Part shown: one piece after another, positions 8,360 through 18,866 of the stretch
Layout of the letters: the number at the start of each line of letters is the position of its first letter
Numbering within the stretch: the stretch's first letter is position 1
Source of the DNA: Halomonas sp.
GTDB taxonomy: Bacteria; Pseudomonadota; Gammaproteobacteria; Pseudomonadales; Halomonadaceae
Reading direction: 5' to 3'
DNA: 56,611 bases
NCBI RefSeq assembly: GCF_007692655.1
Contig: NZ_REBQ01000077.1
Coordinates: 1-56,611 of the forward strand
The notes under the pieces: generated by a model
The model's input: only the letters and a program-made list of their open reading frames with translations
The model's database searches: none
What the model was told of the DNA's origin: nothing
Program-made: the position numbers and the translations under genes

Positions 8360-9955
8360 ATGCGGCGAGTGCTCAGCAATGGCTCGTTTCTACGGTTTTA
8401 TGTGCTGCTGGGCCTGTCACTACTAGTGGTTTTTGCGATCGCTTTAGGCGGGCGTTCATTTATTGAACAGATACGCCGTGAAGACTATCGTGAACAGCTC
8501 GCCGCGTTGCCAATGTCGCTAATGACACGTCAATTGGCCGAAGCGCCTGTAGAGCAGCGTGAACAGCTGCTCAATCGTTTAGCCGAGCGGCTTGAATTAC
8601 AGCTTGCGCTTGTACCAATTAATGATGCCGATCTCGGCTATTTTGAGCGTGCGCGGTTAGAAAAAGGCAACGTCTTGGTCGCTGAAAGCCCGTGGTTGCT
8701 ACAGCAACGGCTTCCTGGTGAAACATGGCTGCTGCAGGCTAGGCTTGAGGATTGGAGCGAGCACCAGTGGCATGGCAGTATCACGCTGCTTGGTGGTTGG
8801 CTTGTTGCCCAGCCTAATAATGAGCGTGAAAATCGAATGGCAGAGCTACCCTCTGGTAGCTGGCCGCTACAATTGTTGTCATCGCTTCCCAATGAGCTAA
8901 CCGATGAGCAGCGGGCAAAATTAGCCAGTGGCAGCGTGGTAACTCAGTTGGTTTCCGATAACCTGTCGATCACCCTGTTTTATCAACTGCCTGGCGAAAC
9001 TCAGTGGTTGCAAGCGGGGCCTATTTCCCGAGGAGATACGTTACCTCTCAATTTACACTTGCCGCTATTAGTAGGTCTGATGATTGTACTCAGCCTGATT
9101 ATCTACTTAATTATGCGCAGTATTGAGGCGCGGATGGCGAGGTTGGAGCAGGCTGCCACGCGGATTGCCAGTGGCCGTTTAGAAACCCGTGTAAAAGTAG
9201 AAAGCGGTGATTTTTTAGGCCGTCTCGGCATGGCATTTAACGGTATGGCAAATCAGGTACAGAGCTTGCTGCGGGGACAACAAGAGATGATTCGCGCGGT
9301 TTCCCACGAGTTGCGTACCCCCGTGGCGCGTATTCGATTTGCTGTGCAAATGGTCGAAGACATGACCGACCAGCCTGCTATTCGTCGCCAGCTACAGGGA
9401 ATCGATGCTGATATTACTGAACTGGATGAGCTGGTCGATGAAATTCTGACCTATGCGCGTTTAGGTGGCGAAACAATTAACGGTGCCGAGCTTGAAACTG
9501 CGCTGGTCGAGTGTAGGGCGATGGCGGAGCGGGTGATAGACACGCTTTCACCGCTGCATAAAGAGTTAACGCTTACTCTGGCGCCTGGCCCTGAAATTGA
9601 GCTGTTGGCAGAGCCGCGTTATCTACAGCGAGCGCTTCAGAACTTAGTCGGCAACGCCTGTCGTCATGCCAAAACAAACGTAGTGATACAGCTTTGGGAC
9701 GAGCCTAACTTAGTGCGTATTGATGTTGAAGACGACGGCCCAGGTATTCCGCCTGAAGCGCGTACCGATATTTTCAAACCCTTTGCTCGTCTAGATGATA
9801 GTCGTGCCCGCAGTTCCGGCGGCTATGGGTTGGGATTGTCGATTGTGCAGAAAATTATGGCCGGGCATCGAGGAAGCGTCACCATCGACACGAGCCCCAC
9901 GCTGGGTGGGGCGCGTTTTACGCTGCTGATTCCTCGTCGCGATCCGCCGGCTTAA
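8360..9955 (+). CDS. rstB: sensor histidine kinase, RstB-like
   Basis: 531 residues from the ATG at 8360 (site agagggat); the frame opens upstream at a TTG overlapping the regulator stop. Membrane segment about 12-35, periplasmic region to about 230, second membrane segment, HAMP linker, then the dimerisation box RAVSHELRTPVARIRF with phospho-His316, and an ATPase domain with NLVGNACRHA (N box), DDGPGIPP (G1) and GGYGLGLSIV (G2). Phosphorylates the upstream regulator. The last 38 nt overlap the 3' end of metR on the other strand. Confidence 0.9.
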   Translation: MRRVLSNGSFLRFYVLLGLSLLVVFAIALGGRSFIEQIRREDYREQLAALPMSLMTRQLAEAPVEQREQLLNRLAERLELQLALVPINDADLGYFERARLEKGNVLVAESPWLLQQRLPGETWLLQARLEDWSEHQWHGSITLLGGWLVAQPNNERENRMAELPSGSWPLQLLSSLPNELTDEQRAKLASGSVVTQLVSDNLSITLFYQLPGETQWLQAGPISRGDTLPLNLHLPLLVGLMIVLSLIIYLIMRSIEARMARLEQAATRIASGRLETRVKVESGDFLGRLGMAFNGMANQVQSLLRGQQEMIRAVSHELRTPVARIRFAVQMVEDMTDQPAIRRQLQGIDADITELDELVDEILTYARLGGETINGAELETALVECRAMAERVIDTLSPLHKELTLTLAPGPEIELLAEPRYLQRALQNLVGNACRHAKTNVVIQLWDEPNLVRIDVEDDGPGIPPEARTDIFKPFARLDDSRARSSGGYGLGLSIVQKIMAGHRGSVTIDTSPTLGGARFTLLIPRRDPPA

Positions 9956-10856
9956 CGCCTGAAAGCACCGCAAAGGAGGTCTCCCGCGCGGTGCGTAAGA
10001 AATCCTGCATCCAGGGCGCTTCTCGCGTCTCTTCACGTATCGCGGCATAAAGAGTGCTCCACACCCCGTGCTCGCCTAGTTTCACGGCGCTGACGTAATC
10101 ACGTTCCAGATACTCCGTCAGCGCCCAATTAGGTAGAGCACAAACACCACGACCGCTGGCGACCAACTGCATCATCATGATCGTCAACTCCGCCGTACGG
10201 ATCTCCTTAGGCCGGACGTTTGCCGGCTGTAAAAACTGGGTAAAAATATCCAACCTCGACTGCTCAACTGGATAAGTAATCAAGGTTTCCTCCGCCAGCG
10301 CGTGAGGTTCAACAAACCCAAGGGCGGCGAAGGGGTGCTGGCGGGCAACGGCTAATAGGCCCTCATAGCGAAACAGCGGCGCATAATGAATCCCTTCGAG
10401 CGGCTGAGGGTCGGCGGTGATGACTAAATCAAGCTGTTCGCGAGCAAGCGCCGGCAGCGGATCGAAGTGGTGGCCGCTAGGAATGTCAATTTCCACCTCG
10501 GGCCAATGATCGCGAAAATAATCTACCGTGGGCATCAGCCACTGAAAGCAGCTATGGCACTCAATCGCCATATGCAAACGGCCCTGTTCAGTGCCCGCTA
10601 AGCGGGCCAAGTCACGCTCTGCCTTGCGCACTTCCGGCAGTACCTGATCGGCCAAGGCGAGCAGACGCAGCCCTGCACGGGTAAATTCCACCGGCCGAGT
10701 TTTACGCACGAAAAGAGCGCTATCCACACGGCTTTCCAGATCTTTGAGCTGATGAGACAGGGCTGATTGGGTCAGGTGCACCCGGTCAGCCGCATCTACT
10801 AATGAGCCGGTTTCGCGCAAAGCAAGGAGCGTTCGCAGATGGCGCAGTTCAATCAT
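9918..10856 (-). CDS. metR: LysR-type regulator MetR
   Basis: 312 residues. N-terminal winged helix (SLVDAADRVHLTQSALSHQL) and a co-inducer domain very close to E. coli MetR, including MAIECHSCFQWLMP, GHHFDPLPAL and TYPVEQSRLDIFTQFLQPA. MetR activates methionine synthesis genes with homocysteine as co-effector. It is divergent from metE, and an exact MetR box lies between them at 10891. Its 3' end overlaps the sensor kinase 3' end by 38 nt, convergently. Confidence 0.93.
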   Translation of the reverse strand: MIELRHLRTLLALRETGSLVDAADRVHLTQSALSHQLKDLESRVDSALFVRKTRPVEFTRAGLRLLALADQVLPEVRKAERDLARLAGTEQGRLHMAIECHSCFQWLMPTVDYFRDHWPEVEIDIPSGHHFDPLPALAREQLDLVITADPQPLEGIHYAPLFRYEGLLAVARQHPFAALGFVEPHALAEETLITYPVEQSRLDIFTQFLQPANVRPKEIRTAELTIMMMQLVASGRGVCALPNWALTEYLERDYVSAVKLGEHGVWSTLYAAIREETREAPWMQDFLRTARETSFAVLSGVKPADRDEESAA

Positions 10857-10890
10857 TGCTTCGTCCTGTCATCGCTTAATCTTATGGTGG

Positions 10891-10903
10891 TGAATGTTTT
10901 TCA
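10891..10903. promoter_or_regulatory. MetR binding site in the metR-metE gap
   Basis: tgaatgtttttca matches the MetR consensus TGAANNTNNTTCA at every fixed position. It lies 35 nt upstream of the metR start and 85 nt upstream of the metE ATG, as expected for a shared autoregulated divergent promoter. A second, shorter-spaced inverted repeat, tgaaattattca (10959-10970), lies closer to metE and may be a weaker site. Confidence 0.75.
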
Positions 10904-10987
10904 TGTTACACATTAAAAACTTTAGTTTGATTCACTAGAGTGTGGTGGCCAGACTGTGTGAAATTATTCACGTTAGTAGGGTTCATC

Positions 10988-13285
10988 ATGACAGTTTCTC
11001 ATATTCTCGGCTATCCCCGTATTGGCGCTCAGCGCGAACTAAAAAAAACCACGGAAGCTTATTGGAACGGTAAGTGCTCCCGTCGCGAGCTTGAAGAGAC
11101 CGGCCGTGAGCTTCGCTTGCGTCACTGGCAGGCGCAGCAGGATGCTGGCTTGGACGTTGTTAGCGTCGGCGATTTTGCATTCTACGATCATGTGCTTAAC
11201 GTTTCGGTCATGCTAGGGGCCGTGCCTGGACGCTTTAGTGCCCACGCTGAAGTCTCAAGTGGTAATGTTGACCTAGATACCGCTTTCCGCATGGCTCGGG
11301 GACGGGCGCCGAGTGGTGACCCCGCCGCTGCATGTGAGATGACCAAATACTTTGATACCAACTATCACTATCTCGTCCCTGAGTTGCACGAAGGGCAAAT
11401 CTTTACGCTGGCATCTAACCGCTTGTTTGAGGAAGTTGAAGAAGCCCTAAGTGCTGGTTTTACGCCTAAAGTGACCCTGACAGGGCCTTTGACATGGCTA
11501 TGGCTTGGAAAAACCAAAGGTAGTGACTTTGATCGTCTTAGCCTGCTAGACAGCGTTTTAAACGTCTATGGCGAAATTTTAGCGCGACTCGCGACTCAAG
11601 GCATTGAGTGGGTTCAACTGGACGAGCCCGCATTAGTGCAAGATTTGCCACTGGCATGGCAGCAGGCTTATGAGCGCGGTTATCACCGCTTGCAGTCAGC
11701 GCCACTTAAACTGCTGGTCGCTACTTACTTTGGTAGCCTGGGAGACAATCTTTCACTGGCGACTCGCCTGCCCGTTGCTGGCTTGCACATTGATGCTGTG
11801 CGTGCGCCGCAGCAAGTAGAGAGCGTGATTGATCGTCTTGGGCCCCATCAGGTGCTGTCGATAGGCTTTATTGACGGTCGCAATATTTGGCGGGCCGACT
11901 TGGCTGCGCTGCGGGAGCGTCTGCTGCCTTTAAAAGTGCGTCTTGGTCAGCGCCTATGGTTGGCGCCTAGCTGTTCGCTGCTGCATGTGCCGGTGGATAT
12001 GGAGCAGGAAACGGAGCTAGATAAGGAGCTGGTTAGCTGGTTAGCCTTCGCGCAGCAGAAGCTTGTGGAAATAGTCACTCTCACTCGGCTGATTGATAAC
12101 CGCGCCACGCCCGCCGACGAGAAGCGTCTGGATGAAGCTACCCGAGCGTTGGACGCCCGGCGTGAATCATCACGTATTCACCAGTCCGCGGTCAGTGCAC
12201 GCTTAGTCGCGGTTAAACCAGAGGATAGCCAGCGCCAGGCGCCTTATTCAGTGCGAGCTAATGAGCAGCGGCGGGCGCTTGAGCTGCCGCTATTTCCCAC
12301 CACAACCATTGGTTCGTTTCCGCAAACTAATGAGATTCGTGCCGCGCGGCGCGCGTTTAAAGCGGGTGGGCTTGCATCAGTCGACTACGAAGCCCATATG
12401 CAGGCTGAGATTGCCTACGCGATCGAGCGTCAGGAAGCTCTGGGAATCGATGTTCCGGTGCATGGTGAGGCCGAACGCAACGATATGGTGGAGTATTTTG
12501 GTGAGCAGTTGGAAGGGTTTGCCTTCACTCGTTTTGGGTGGGTGCAAAGCTACGGTTCACGCTGTGTGAAACCCCCGGTGATTTTTGGTGACGTTTCTCG
12601 ACCTGCGCCGATGACAGTCCGCTGGAGTCAATACGCTCAAACCCTTACCGAAAAACCCATGAAGGGGATGATCACTGGGCCTGTGACGATTCTGCAGTGG
12701 TCGTTTGTGCGTGACGACCAGCCGCGGGCAACTACCTGCCGTCAGATCGCCCTGGCCCTTCGCGATGAAGTGGTCGATCTGGAGAAAGCGGGAATCAAGA
12801 TTATTCAAATTGATGAACCTGCACTGCGGGAAGGGTTGCCGTTGCGGCAGTACGAGTGGCAGAGCTATCTGGATTGGGCGGTGGAGAGCTTCCAGCTAAC
12901 CGCCGCAGGGGTTGCCAACGCTACCCAAGTCCATACGCATATGTGTTATTCCGAATTCAATGACATTATTGGCGCTATCGCCGCGCTGGATGCGGATGTT
13001 ATCACCATCGAGACGTCGCGTTCGGATATGCAGCTGTTGGACGCTTTCCAGGACTTCTCGTACCCCAACGAAATTGGGCCAGGAGTTTACGATATTCATA
13101 CGCCTAATATTCCCGAGGTGAGTTGGATGGTCGACCTGATGGAAAAAGCGTTGGAAAAAATCCCTGCCGAGCGGCTGTGGGTAAACCCGGACTGCGGCTT
13201 GAAAACGCGTGGGTGGGCGGAAGTAGAGCCAGCGTTAACCAACATGGTGAAAGCTGCTAAGCTGCTCCGCCAGCGTTACGCATAA
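10988..13285 (+). CDS. metE: cobalamin-independent methionine synthase
   Basis: Transfers the methyl group from 5-methyltetrahydropteroyl-triglutamate to homocysteine, the last step of methionine synthesis. 765 residues in two related barrels, matching E. coli MetE along its length: [14 protein letters not shown] at the start, [14 protein letters not shown] opening the second half, and zinc ligands in [11 protein letters not shown] and [11 protein letters not shown]. The frame opens at a GTG at 10940, but the ATG at 10988 gives the family N-terminus ([13 protein letters not shown]). Divergent from metR, with an exact MetR box between. The presence of MetE means methionine can be made without B12. 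Confidence 0.96.
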   Translation: MTVSHILGYPRIGAQRELKKTTEAYWNGKCSRRELEETGRELRLRHWQAQQDAGLDVVSVGDFAFYDHVLNVSVMLGAVPGRFSAHAEVSSGNVDLDTAFRMARGRAPSGDPAAACEMTKYFDTNYHYLVPELHEGQIFTLASNRLFEEVEEALSAGFTPKVTLTGPLTWLWLGKTKGSDFDRLSLLDSVLNVYGEILARLATQGIEWVQLDEPALVQDLPLAWQQAYERGYHRLQSAPLKLLVATYFGSLGDNLSLATRLPVAGLHIDAVRAPQQVESVIDRLGPHQVLSIGFIDGRNIWRADLAALRERLLPLKVRLGQRLWLAPSCSLLHVPVDMEQETELDKELVSWLAFAQQKLVEIVTLTRLIDNRATPADEKRLDEATRALDARRESSRIHQSAVSARLVAVKPEDSQRQAPYSVRANEQRRALELPLFPTTTIGSFPQTNEIRAARRAFKAGGLASVDYEAHMQAEIAYAIERQEALGIDVPVHGEAERNDMVEYFGEQLEGFAFTRFGWVQSYGSRCVKPPVIFGDVSRPAPMTVRWSQYAQTLTEKPMKGMITGPVTILQWSFVRDDQPRATTCRQIALALRDEVVDLEKAGIKIIQIDEPALREGLPLRQYEWQSYLDWAVESFQLTAAGVANATQVHTHMCYSEFNDIIGAIAALDADVITIETSRSDMQLLDAFQDFSYPNEIGPGVYDIHTPNIPEVSWMVDLMEKALEKIPAERLWVNPDCGLKTRGWAEVEPALTNMVKAAKLLRQRYA

Positions 13286-13306
13286 ATGCGTGAGAAGTCT
13301 GAATTA

Positions 13307-13330
13307 ACCCCGCTGCATTAGCCGCGGGGT
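13307..13330. terminator. hairpin between convergent metE and ppk1
   Basis: accccgc (13307-13313) pairs with gcggggt (13324-13330) between the converging stops of metE and ppk1. The stem is GC-rich but no clear T-run follows on either strand, so termination is probable rather than certain. Confidence 0.5.
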
Positions 13331-13336
13331 GGGTTG

Positions 13337-15526
13337 CTAGCTTTTAGATGCATAAGCGTAGAGCAGCGTTTCCTGAGCACTGATGGCATCGCTATCACCA
13401 GGGTCTTGCAGTCGATAGCTGCCGTCATTTTGCAGCAGCCAGCTCTGGCAGTTGTCGACCAAATAGGTTTCAAGGTCTTTGCGCACTCGCGTGGCGAGCT
13501 TTTTATCCAGTAGAGGAAAACAGGTTTCCACACGGTGGAACATATTTCGGGACATAAAGTCGGCGCTGGAACACCAGATTTCGGATTTCCCGTCATGGTG
13601 GAAATGAAACACCCGGGTGTGTTCCAAAAAACGCCCAATAATAGAGCGTACACGAATGTTATCGGAAACGCCGGGTACCCCTGGTTTTAAACAACACATG
13701 CCACGAATAATCAAATCGCACTCAACGCCCGCCTGAGAGGCTCGATACAGCGCCTTGATAAGCTTGGGCTCGGTTAGCGAATTGCACTTGATGATAATAT
13801 GCCCGCGCTTACCCTTGCGCGCTATCTGCGCTTCACGATCAATCATCTCTACCAGCCGCTCATGCAGAGTAAAGGGCGCATGTAAGAGCGTATCAATTTT
13901 GCGCGCGCGTCCCATTCCCGACAGCTGTTGGAAAACTTTATGAACATCGGCACACAGGGCCTTATTAGCAGTCAGCAGGCTATAGTCCGTGTAAAGCTTG
14001 GCGGTTTTTGAATGGTAGTTACCGGTGCCAAGGTGAGCGTAATAGCACAGCTCACCTTTTTCACGGCGCACAATGTGGAGCATTTTGGCATGGGTTTTAT
14101 ACGCCATAATGCCATAAACGACGATGGCACCGGCTTCCTGCAGGCGAGAAGCAAGCTGCAGGTTATCCGCTTCATCGAAGCGGGCGCGCAGCTCAATGAC
14201 CACAGTAACTTCTTTACCCTGGCTAGCGGCTTCCACCAGCGCGCTCACAATAGGTGAGTCCGCTCCTGTGCGGTAGAGGGTCTGTTTCACTGCCAGCACA
14301 TGGGGATCTCGGGCGGCCTCGCGCAGCAGGTCTTCAATCGGTGTAAACGACTGGAAAGGGTGATGCAGAAGAATGTCATTTTTAGCGATGGCATCAAACA
14401 GGCTACCCGCCTTGAGTGCTTTGGGAATGCTGGGGGTAAAGGGGCGATAAAGCAGCTCAGGGCGATCCACGTCCCCCAGTACCGACATCATCCGGGTTAA
14501 ATTCACCGGTCCCTGAACGCGGTATAAATCGTCACTTTCCAGCTCAAACTGGCGCAGCAGAAAGTTAGTCAAGTCGTCGGGGCAGCTGTCAGCAACTTCC
14601 AAACGAACGCCGCTACCATAGCGACGGGCCAATAGCTCGCCGCGCAGCGCAGACGCGAGATCCGACACTTCTTCAGGGTCAACGCTCATATCCGCATTGC
14701 GGGTCAACCGGAACTGATAACAACCTCGTACACGCATGCCGGGAAATAGCTCATCAGCGTGGGCATGAATCATCGACGAAAGAAAGACATACTCGGAATA
14801 GCCTTCTTCGCATAGCTCCTTCGGCAGCGCCATTAAGCGCGGCAGTGAGCGAGGGGCGGGCAGTATGGCCATGCCGCCGGCGCGGCCAAACGCATCCTTG
14901 CCTTCCAGCTCCACAATAAAGTTGAGACTTTTATTGACCAGGCGTGGGAAGGGATGCGATGGATCCAGGCCAATCGGGCTAATAACCGGCATGATTTCGT
15001 TATCGAAGAACCCACGGGCCCAGGCTTTCTGGTCATCTGTCCACTGGTCGCGACGGCGAAAACGTAGACCTTGCGCCTCCAGAGCTGGCAGCAATATTTC
15101 ATTAAGTATCTGATACTGGCGAACAATTTGCGTGTGGGCAGTCTCTGATATCTCTGCCAACACTGCTTTCGGCAGGCGCCCGTCGGCGGCGGTGGTGTCA
15201 TCCCCTAGGGCAATTTGGTGCTTTAGGCCCGCTACCCGAATCTCAAAGAACTCATCCATATTGGAGGAGAAAATTAGCAGAAACATGAGACGATTAAGTA
15301 GTGGGTGAGCGTCGTCTAGCGCCTGCTCAAGCACCCGGATATTGAACTGGAGATGCGATAACTCCCGGTTGAAATAGAGCCGGGTGTCATCCAGGTCTGT
15401 TTCGGGCAGGGCTTCACGCGCTTGAACGCCGGTTGGGGTGCGATTGATACGTAGCGACATATCGCCGTCGTTGCTGGTGTGATCAGGAGACGAAAAATTT
15501 GAAGCATCAGTTGTTTGCTCGTCCAT
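13337..15526 (-). CDS. ppk1: polyphosphate kinase 1
   Basis: Polymerises the terminal phosphate of ATP into inorganic polyphosphate, reversibly. 729 residues: N-terminal domain opening YFNRELSHLQFNIRVLEQA, the SSNMDEFFEIRVAG segment at about 88-100, and two phospholipase-D-like C-terminal domains. His479 in YKTHAKM corresponds to the autophosphorylated His of E. coli Ppk (KIHAKL). The segment LAVKQTLYRTG is also typical. It lies 120 nt downstream of hemB on the same strand, and a Pho-box-like element sits in that gap. No exopolyphosphatase gene (ppx) is adjacent, unlike E. coli. Confidence 0.95.
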   Translation of the reverse strand: MDEQTTDASNFSSPDHTSNDGDMSLRINRTPTGVQAREALPETDLDDTRLYFNRELSHLQFNIRVLEQALDDAHPLLNRLMFLLIFSSNMDEFFEIRVAGLKHQIALGDDTTAADGRLPKAVLAEISETAHTQIVRQYQILNEILLPALEAQGLRFRRRDQWTDDQKAWARGFFDNEIMPVISPIGLDPSHPFPRLVNKSLNFIVELEGKDAFGRAGGMAILPAPRSLPRLMALPKELCEEGYSEYVFLSSMIHAHADELFPGMRVRGCYQFRLTRNADMSVDPEEVSDLASALRGELLARRYGSGVRLEVADSCPDDLTNFLLRQFELESDDLYRVQGPVNLTRMMSVLGDVDRPELLYRPFTPSIPKALKAGSLFDAIAKNDILLHHPFQSFTPIEDLLREAARDPHVLAVKQTLYRTGADSPIVSALVEAASQGKEVTVVIELRARFDEADNLQLASRLQEAGAIVVYGIMAYKTHAKMLHIVRREKGELCYYAHLGTGNYHSKTAKLYTDYSLLTANKALCADVHKVFQQLSGMGRARKIDTLLHAPFTLHERLVEMIDREAQIARKGKRGHIIIKCNSLTEPKLIKALYRASQAGVECDLIIRGMCCLKPGVPGVSDNIRVRSIIGRFLEHTRVFHFHHDGKSEIWCSSADFMSRNMFHRVETCFPLLDKKLATRVRKDLETYLVDNCQSWLLQNDGSYRLQDPGDSDAISAQETLLYAYASKS

Positions 15527-15587
15527 GGTGGATCTCCCCGCGTCGATGGCTCGAAGGTATCATAGCCTAATAGGCGCCTATCAATTC

Positions 15588-15621
15588 AGTATGCGGGGAG
15601 AAGATGACAAATAAGTGTCAC
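15588..15621 (-). promoter_or_regulatory. possible Pho box and -10 element upstream of ppk1
   Basis: Read on the minus strand, gtgacac-ttat-ttgtcat (15621 to 15604) has two 7-nt half-sites spaced 11 nt start to start, like the PhoB box. Exactly 10 nt further on lies catact (15593-15588), a fair -10 hexamer, which is the spacing seen at PhoB-activated promoters. The second half-site is good (6 of 7) and the first weak (4 of 7). ppk1 is PhoB-controlled in several gammaproteobacteria. Confidence 0.42.
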
Positions 15622-15646
15622 CTCACTGTCATTTTAACCTATCTGC

Positions 15647-16714
<1,068 letters not shown>

Positions 16715-16825
16715 TCAGTCATGCTCTGCTGCGAAAGCCGCCTTGTGGCAACACGGCAGACTGACTAAAGTGAGCGATTGCTTTGCTGTATCGTGATCGG
16801 CAGACCCTGAACTAAGGAGATAGGC

Positions 16826-17485
16826 ATGACCAAACAGGTGGCAGTGATTTTAGCCGGCTGCGGCGTTTACGATGGTTCTGAGATTTATGAGACGACTTTG
16901 ACGCTACTGCGCTTGGATCAGTTGGGCTTAGGCTATCGCTGTTTTGCCCCCGACATTGATCAGCACCATGTCGTCAACCACCTCACTCAAGAAGAGGCAG
17001 AAGGCGAACAGCGTAATGTGCTGCAAGAGTCGGCCCGTCTAGCGCGAGGGGAAATAAGCCCGCTAAGTGAGTTGGCGGCGGATGAGTTTGATGCGGTGAT
17101 TATACCCGGTGGTTTTGGGGTGGCTAAAAATTTATCAGACTTTGCCAGTGCCAGTGACAATATGCAGGTACTTGAGGCGTTAAAAGAGGCGCTGGTAGGC
17201 TTTCGTGAAGAGGCAAAGCCGATCGGTTTAATGTGCATTGCTCCCGTTATGGTGCCACGCCTGTTGGGTGAGGGTATTGCGGTCACGGTGGGTAGCGACC
17301 CGGCGGTTTCTGGGGCTATTAGTGCGATGGGCGGTCTGCACCGCAGTTGTGGAGTGGAAGATATCGTTGTAGACCTTGAACACCGCGTGGTCACTACGCC
17401 TGCTTATATGCTGGCTACACGTATTAGTGAAGCCGCTACTGGCATCTTTAAGTTGGTGGATCGACTTGATGAAATGATGAAATAA
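16826..17485 (+). CDS. elbB: ElbB, DJ-1/PfpI-like glyoxalase-type protein
   Basis: 219 residues of the DJ-1/PfpI (class I glutamine amidotransferase-like) fold. The start VAVILAGCGVYDGSEIYE and the nucleophile region PIGLMCIAPVMVPRLLG (Cys in the elbow) identify the ElbB/YhbL branch, for which weak glyoxalase activity and a link to isoprenoid synthesis have been reported in E. coli. Ribosome site aaggag is well placed. Single gene, closed by a strong terminator shared with the convergent tat operon. Confidence 0.9.
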   Translation: MTKQVAVILAGCGVYDGSEIYETTLTLLRLDQLGLGYRCFAPDIDQHHVVNHLTQEEAEGEQRNVLQESARLARGEISPLSELAADEFDAVIIPGGFGVAKNLSDFASASDNMQVLEALKEALVGFREEAKPIGLMCIAPVMVPRLLGEGIAVTVGSDPAVSGAISAMGGLHRSCGVEDIVVDLEHRVVTTPAYMLATRISEAATGIFKLVDRLDEMMK

Positions 17486-17509
17486 AACAGCATTGGTTTG
17501 AGCGCTCGT

Positions 17510-17551
17510 AAAAAAGCCGTCGCCATATTTTTATATGACGACGGCTTTTTT
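17510..17551. terminator. bidirectional terminator between elbB and tatC
   Basis: aaaaaagccgtcg pairs with cgacggctttttt around an AT-rich loop. The A-run on one side and T-run on the other let it serve both convergent transcription units. Confidence 0.9.
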
Positions 17552-17568
17552 AATTAACGGCTCAATAT

Positions 17569-18360
17569 TTAGCTATCATTTTGCTGCTCTTCAGCATCCT
17601 CTTGTTCAGCCTTATGCTTGCGTACAAAACGGCCAAAAAGCAGGCCAACTTCATAAAGTAGGTACATCGGAACTGCCAGCAAGCTCTGGGAAATAATGTC
17701 CGGGGGCGTTAGTAGCATGCCGACGACGAAGCAACCCAGGAGAATATAAGGGCGCTTTTTAGACAGGCTTTCTACCGTGGTGGCGCCGGATAGAATGAGC
17801 AGGAAGGTTGCAATGGGTATTTCGAACGCCACTCCAAAAGCAAAGAAAAGTTTTAAAACAAAGTTCAAATATTGATTGATATCGGTCATTACCGCGACGT
17901 TTTCCGGCCCCGTTTGGGTGAAAAACTCAAATAACAGCGGGAAAACCACGTAATAGGCAAAGGCAGCACCCCCATAAAAAAGCGCGATGCTCGACACCAG
18001 TATGGGAATCGCTAGGGCTTTTTCGTTATCGTAGAGGCCAGGCGCGATAAACGCCCATGCTTGATGCAGCACAAAGGGGATGGCAATAAATACCGCGACG
18101 ACCAAGGTAAGTTTAAACGGTGCCAGGAAAGGGGACGCTACTTCGGTAGCGATCATTTGCGACCCTTCTGGCAGAAGCTCCATCAACGGTTGGGCAACGA
18201 AGGTGTAAATGTCATTAGCAAAGGCATACAGGCCCAAAAAGATCACCAAGATCACTACCACCGCACGGATAAGCCGTGTGCGCAGTTCAATCAGGTGTTC
18301 AATGAGAGGGGCTTGGCTTTGTTCGTTACGCGGCTCCTGCGAATCGCCAGACATACTCAT
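17569..18360 (-). CDS. tatC: Sec-independent translocase subunit TatC
   Basis: 263 residues, six membrane segments. With TatA and TatB it exports folded proteins that carry a twin-arginine signal; TatC with TatB forms the receptor. The N-terminus PLIEHLIELRTRLIRA, the LTLVVAVFIAIPFVLHQAWAF segment and the conserved FAFGVAFEIPIATFLLI identify it. The ATG overlaps the tatB stop by 4 nt. The cytoplasmic tail is charged and rich in Glu and Gln. Last gene of the hisE-tatABC unit. Confidence 0.96.
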   Translation of the reverse strand: MSMSGDSQEPRNEQSQAPLIEHLIELRTRLIRAVVVILVIFLGLYAFANDIYTFVAQPLMELLPEGSQMIATEVASPFLAPFKLTLVVAVFIAIPFVLHQAWAFIAPGLYDNEKALAIPILVSSIALFYGGAAFAYYVVFPLLFEFFTQTGPENVAVMTDINQYLNFVLKLFFAFGVAFEIPIATFLLILSGATTVESLSKKRPYILLGCFVVGMLLTPPDIISQSLLAVPMYLLYEVGLLFGRFVRKHKAEQEDAEEQQNDS

Positions 18361-18863
18361 TGGTGATTACGGTCCTTTTCAGATTCAGCCTTTTCAGGTT
18401 CAGCTTGTTTCAGCGCAGCTTTTTCATCAACCTTATCTTGCTTGGTTTCGGCTTGTGCTGGTTCAGACTTAGCGGCAGATGTTGGCGATTCCTCGCGTAC
18501 CGTTTGCAGTGCGTCATCTAGTCGCGCCGTAGCCTTGGCAACACGCTGCTCGGTTTCGCTAGGTACCGCCTTATCGTCTGGCGAAGCGCCTTCGCCAGGG
18601 GGGGCATCGGCGATACTTTCTACGTCAAGCTTGGCTTTTTTCAAGCTGTCATCGAGTTTCTTCTGCTGCTCGTTAATCTTTTGACGTAACTCTTCTGTTT
18701 CCAATTGAGCACTAATTTCGCGTTGCATACCGGATACCGTGCGCTTGATCTTGCCAATCCACATGCCAGCCGTGCGTGCAGCACGGGGTAGGCGCTCGGG
18801 GCCGAGTACCAGCAACCCAACAATGCCGATAATCATCAATTCAAGAAAGCCGATATCCAGCAT
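18357..18863 (-). CDS. tatB: Sec-independent translocase subunit TatB
   Basis: 168 residues: one N-terminal membrane helix (MLDIGFLELMIIGIVGLLVL), the conserved GPERLPRAARTAG hinge, an amphipathic helix and a coiled, highly charged tail rich in Ala, Glu and Lys. Partner of TatC in substrate recognition. It is 3 nt downstream of tatA and overlaps tatC by 4 nt, so the three are tightly coupled. Confidence 0.95.
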   Translation of the reverse strand: MLDIGFLELMIIGIVGLLVLGPERLPRAARTAGMWIGKIKRTVSGMQREISAQLETEELRQKINEQQKKLDDSLKKAKLDVESIADAPPGEGASPDDKAVPSETEQRVAKATARLDDALQTVREESPTSAAKSEPAQAETKQDKVDEKAALKQAEPEKAESEKDRNHQ

Positions 18864-18866
18864 GGT

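Noticed and set aside
10940-10987. GTG start extending metE by 16 residues
   Set aside because: The extension is not part of the MetE family N-terminus and overlaps the second MetR-like repeat.
10904-10987. SAM or cobalamin riboswitch before metE
   Set aside because: The gap is too short and has no conserved riboswitch core; control is explained by the MetR box.
15616-15636. Pho-box-like tgtcacctcactgtcat on the plus strand
   Set aside because: The half-sites match well but point away from ppk1 and the spacer is not AT-rich; the overlapping minus-strand box with a correctly spaced -10 was preferred.
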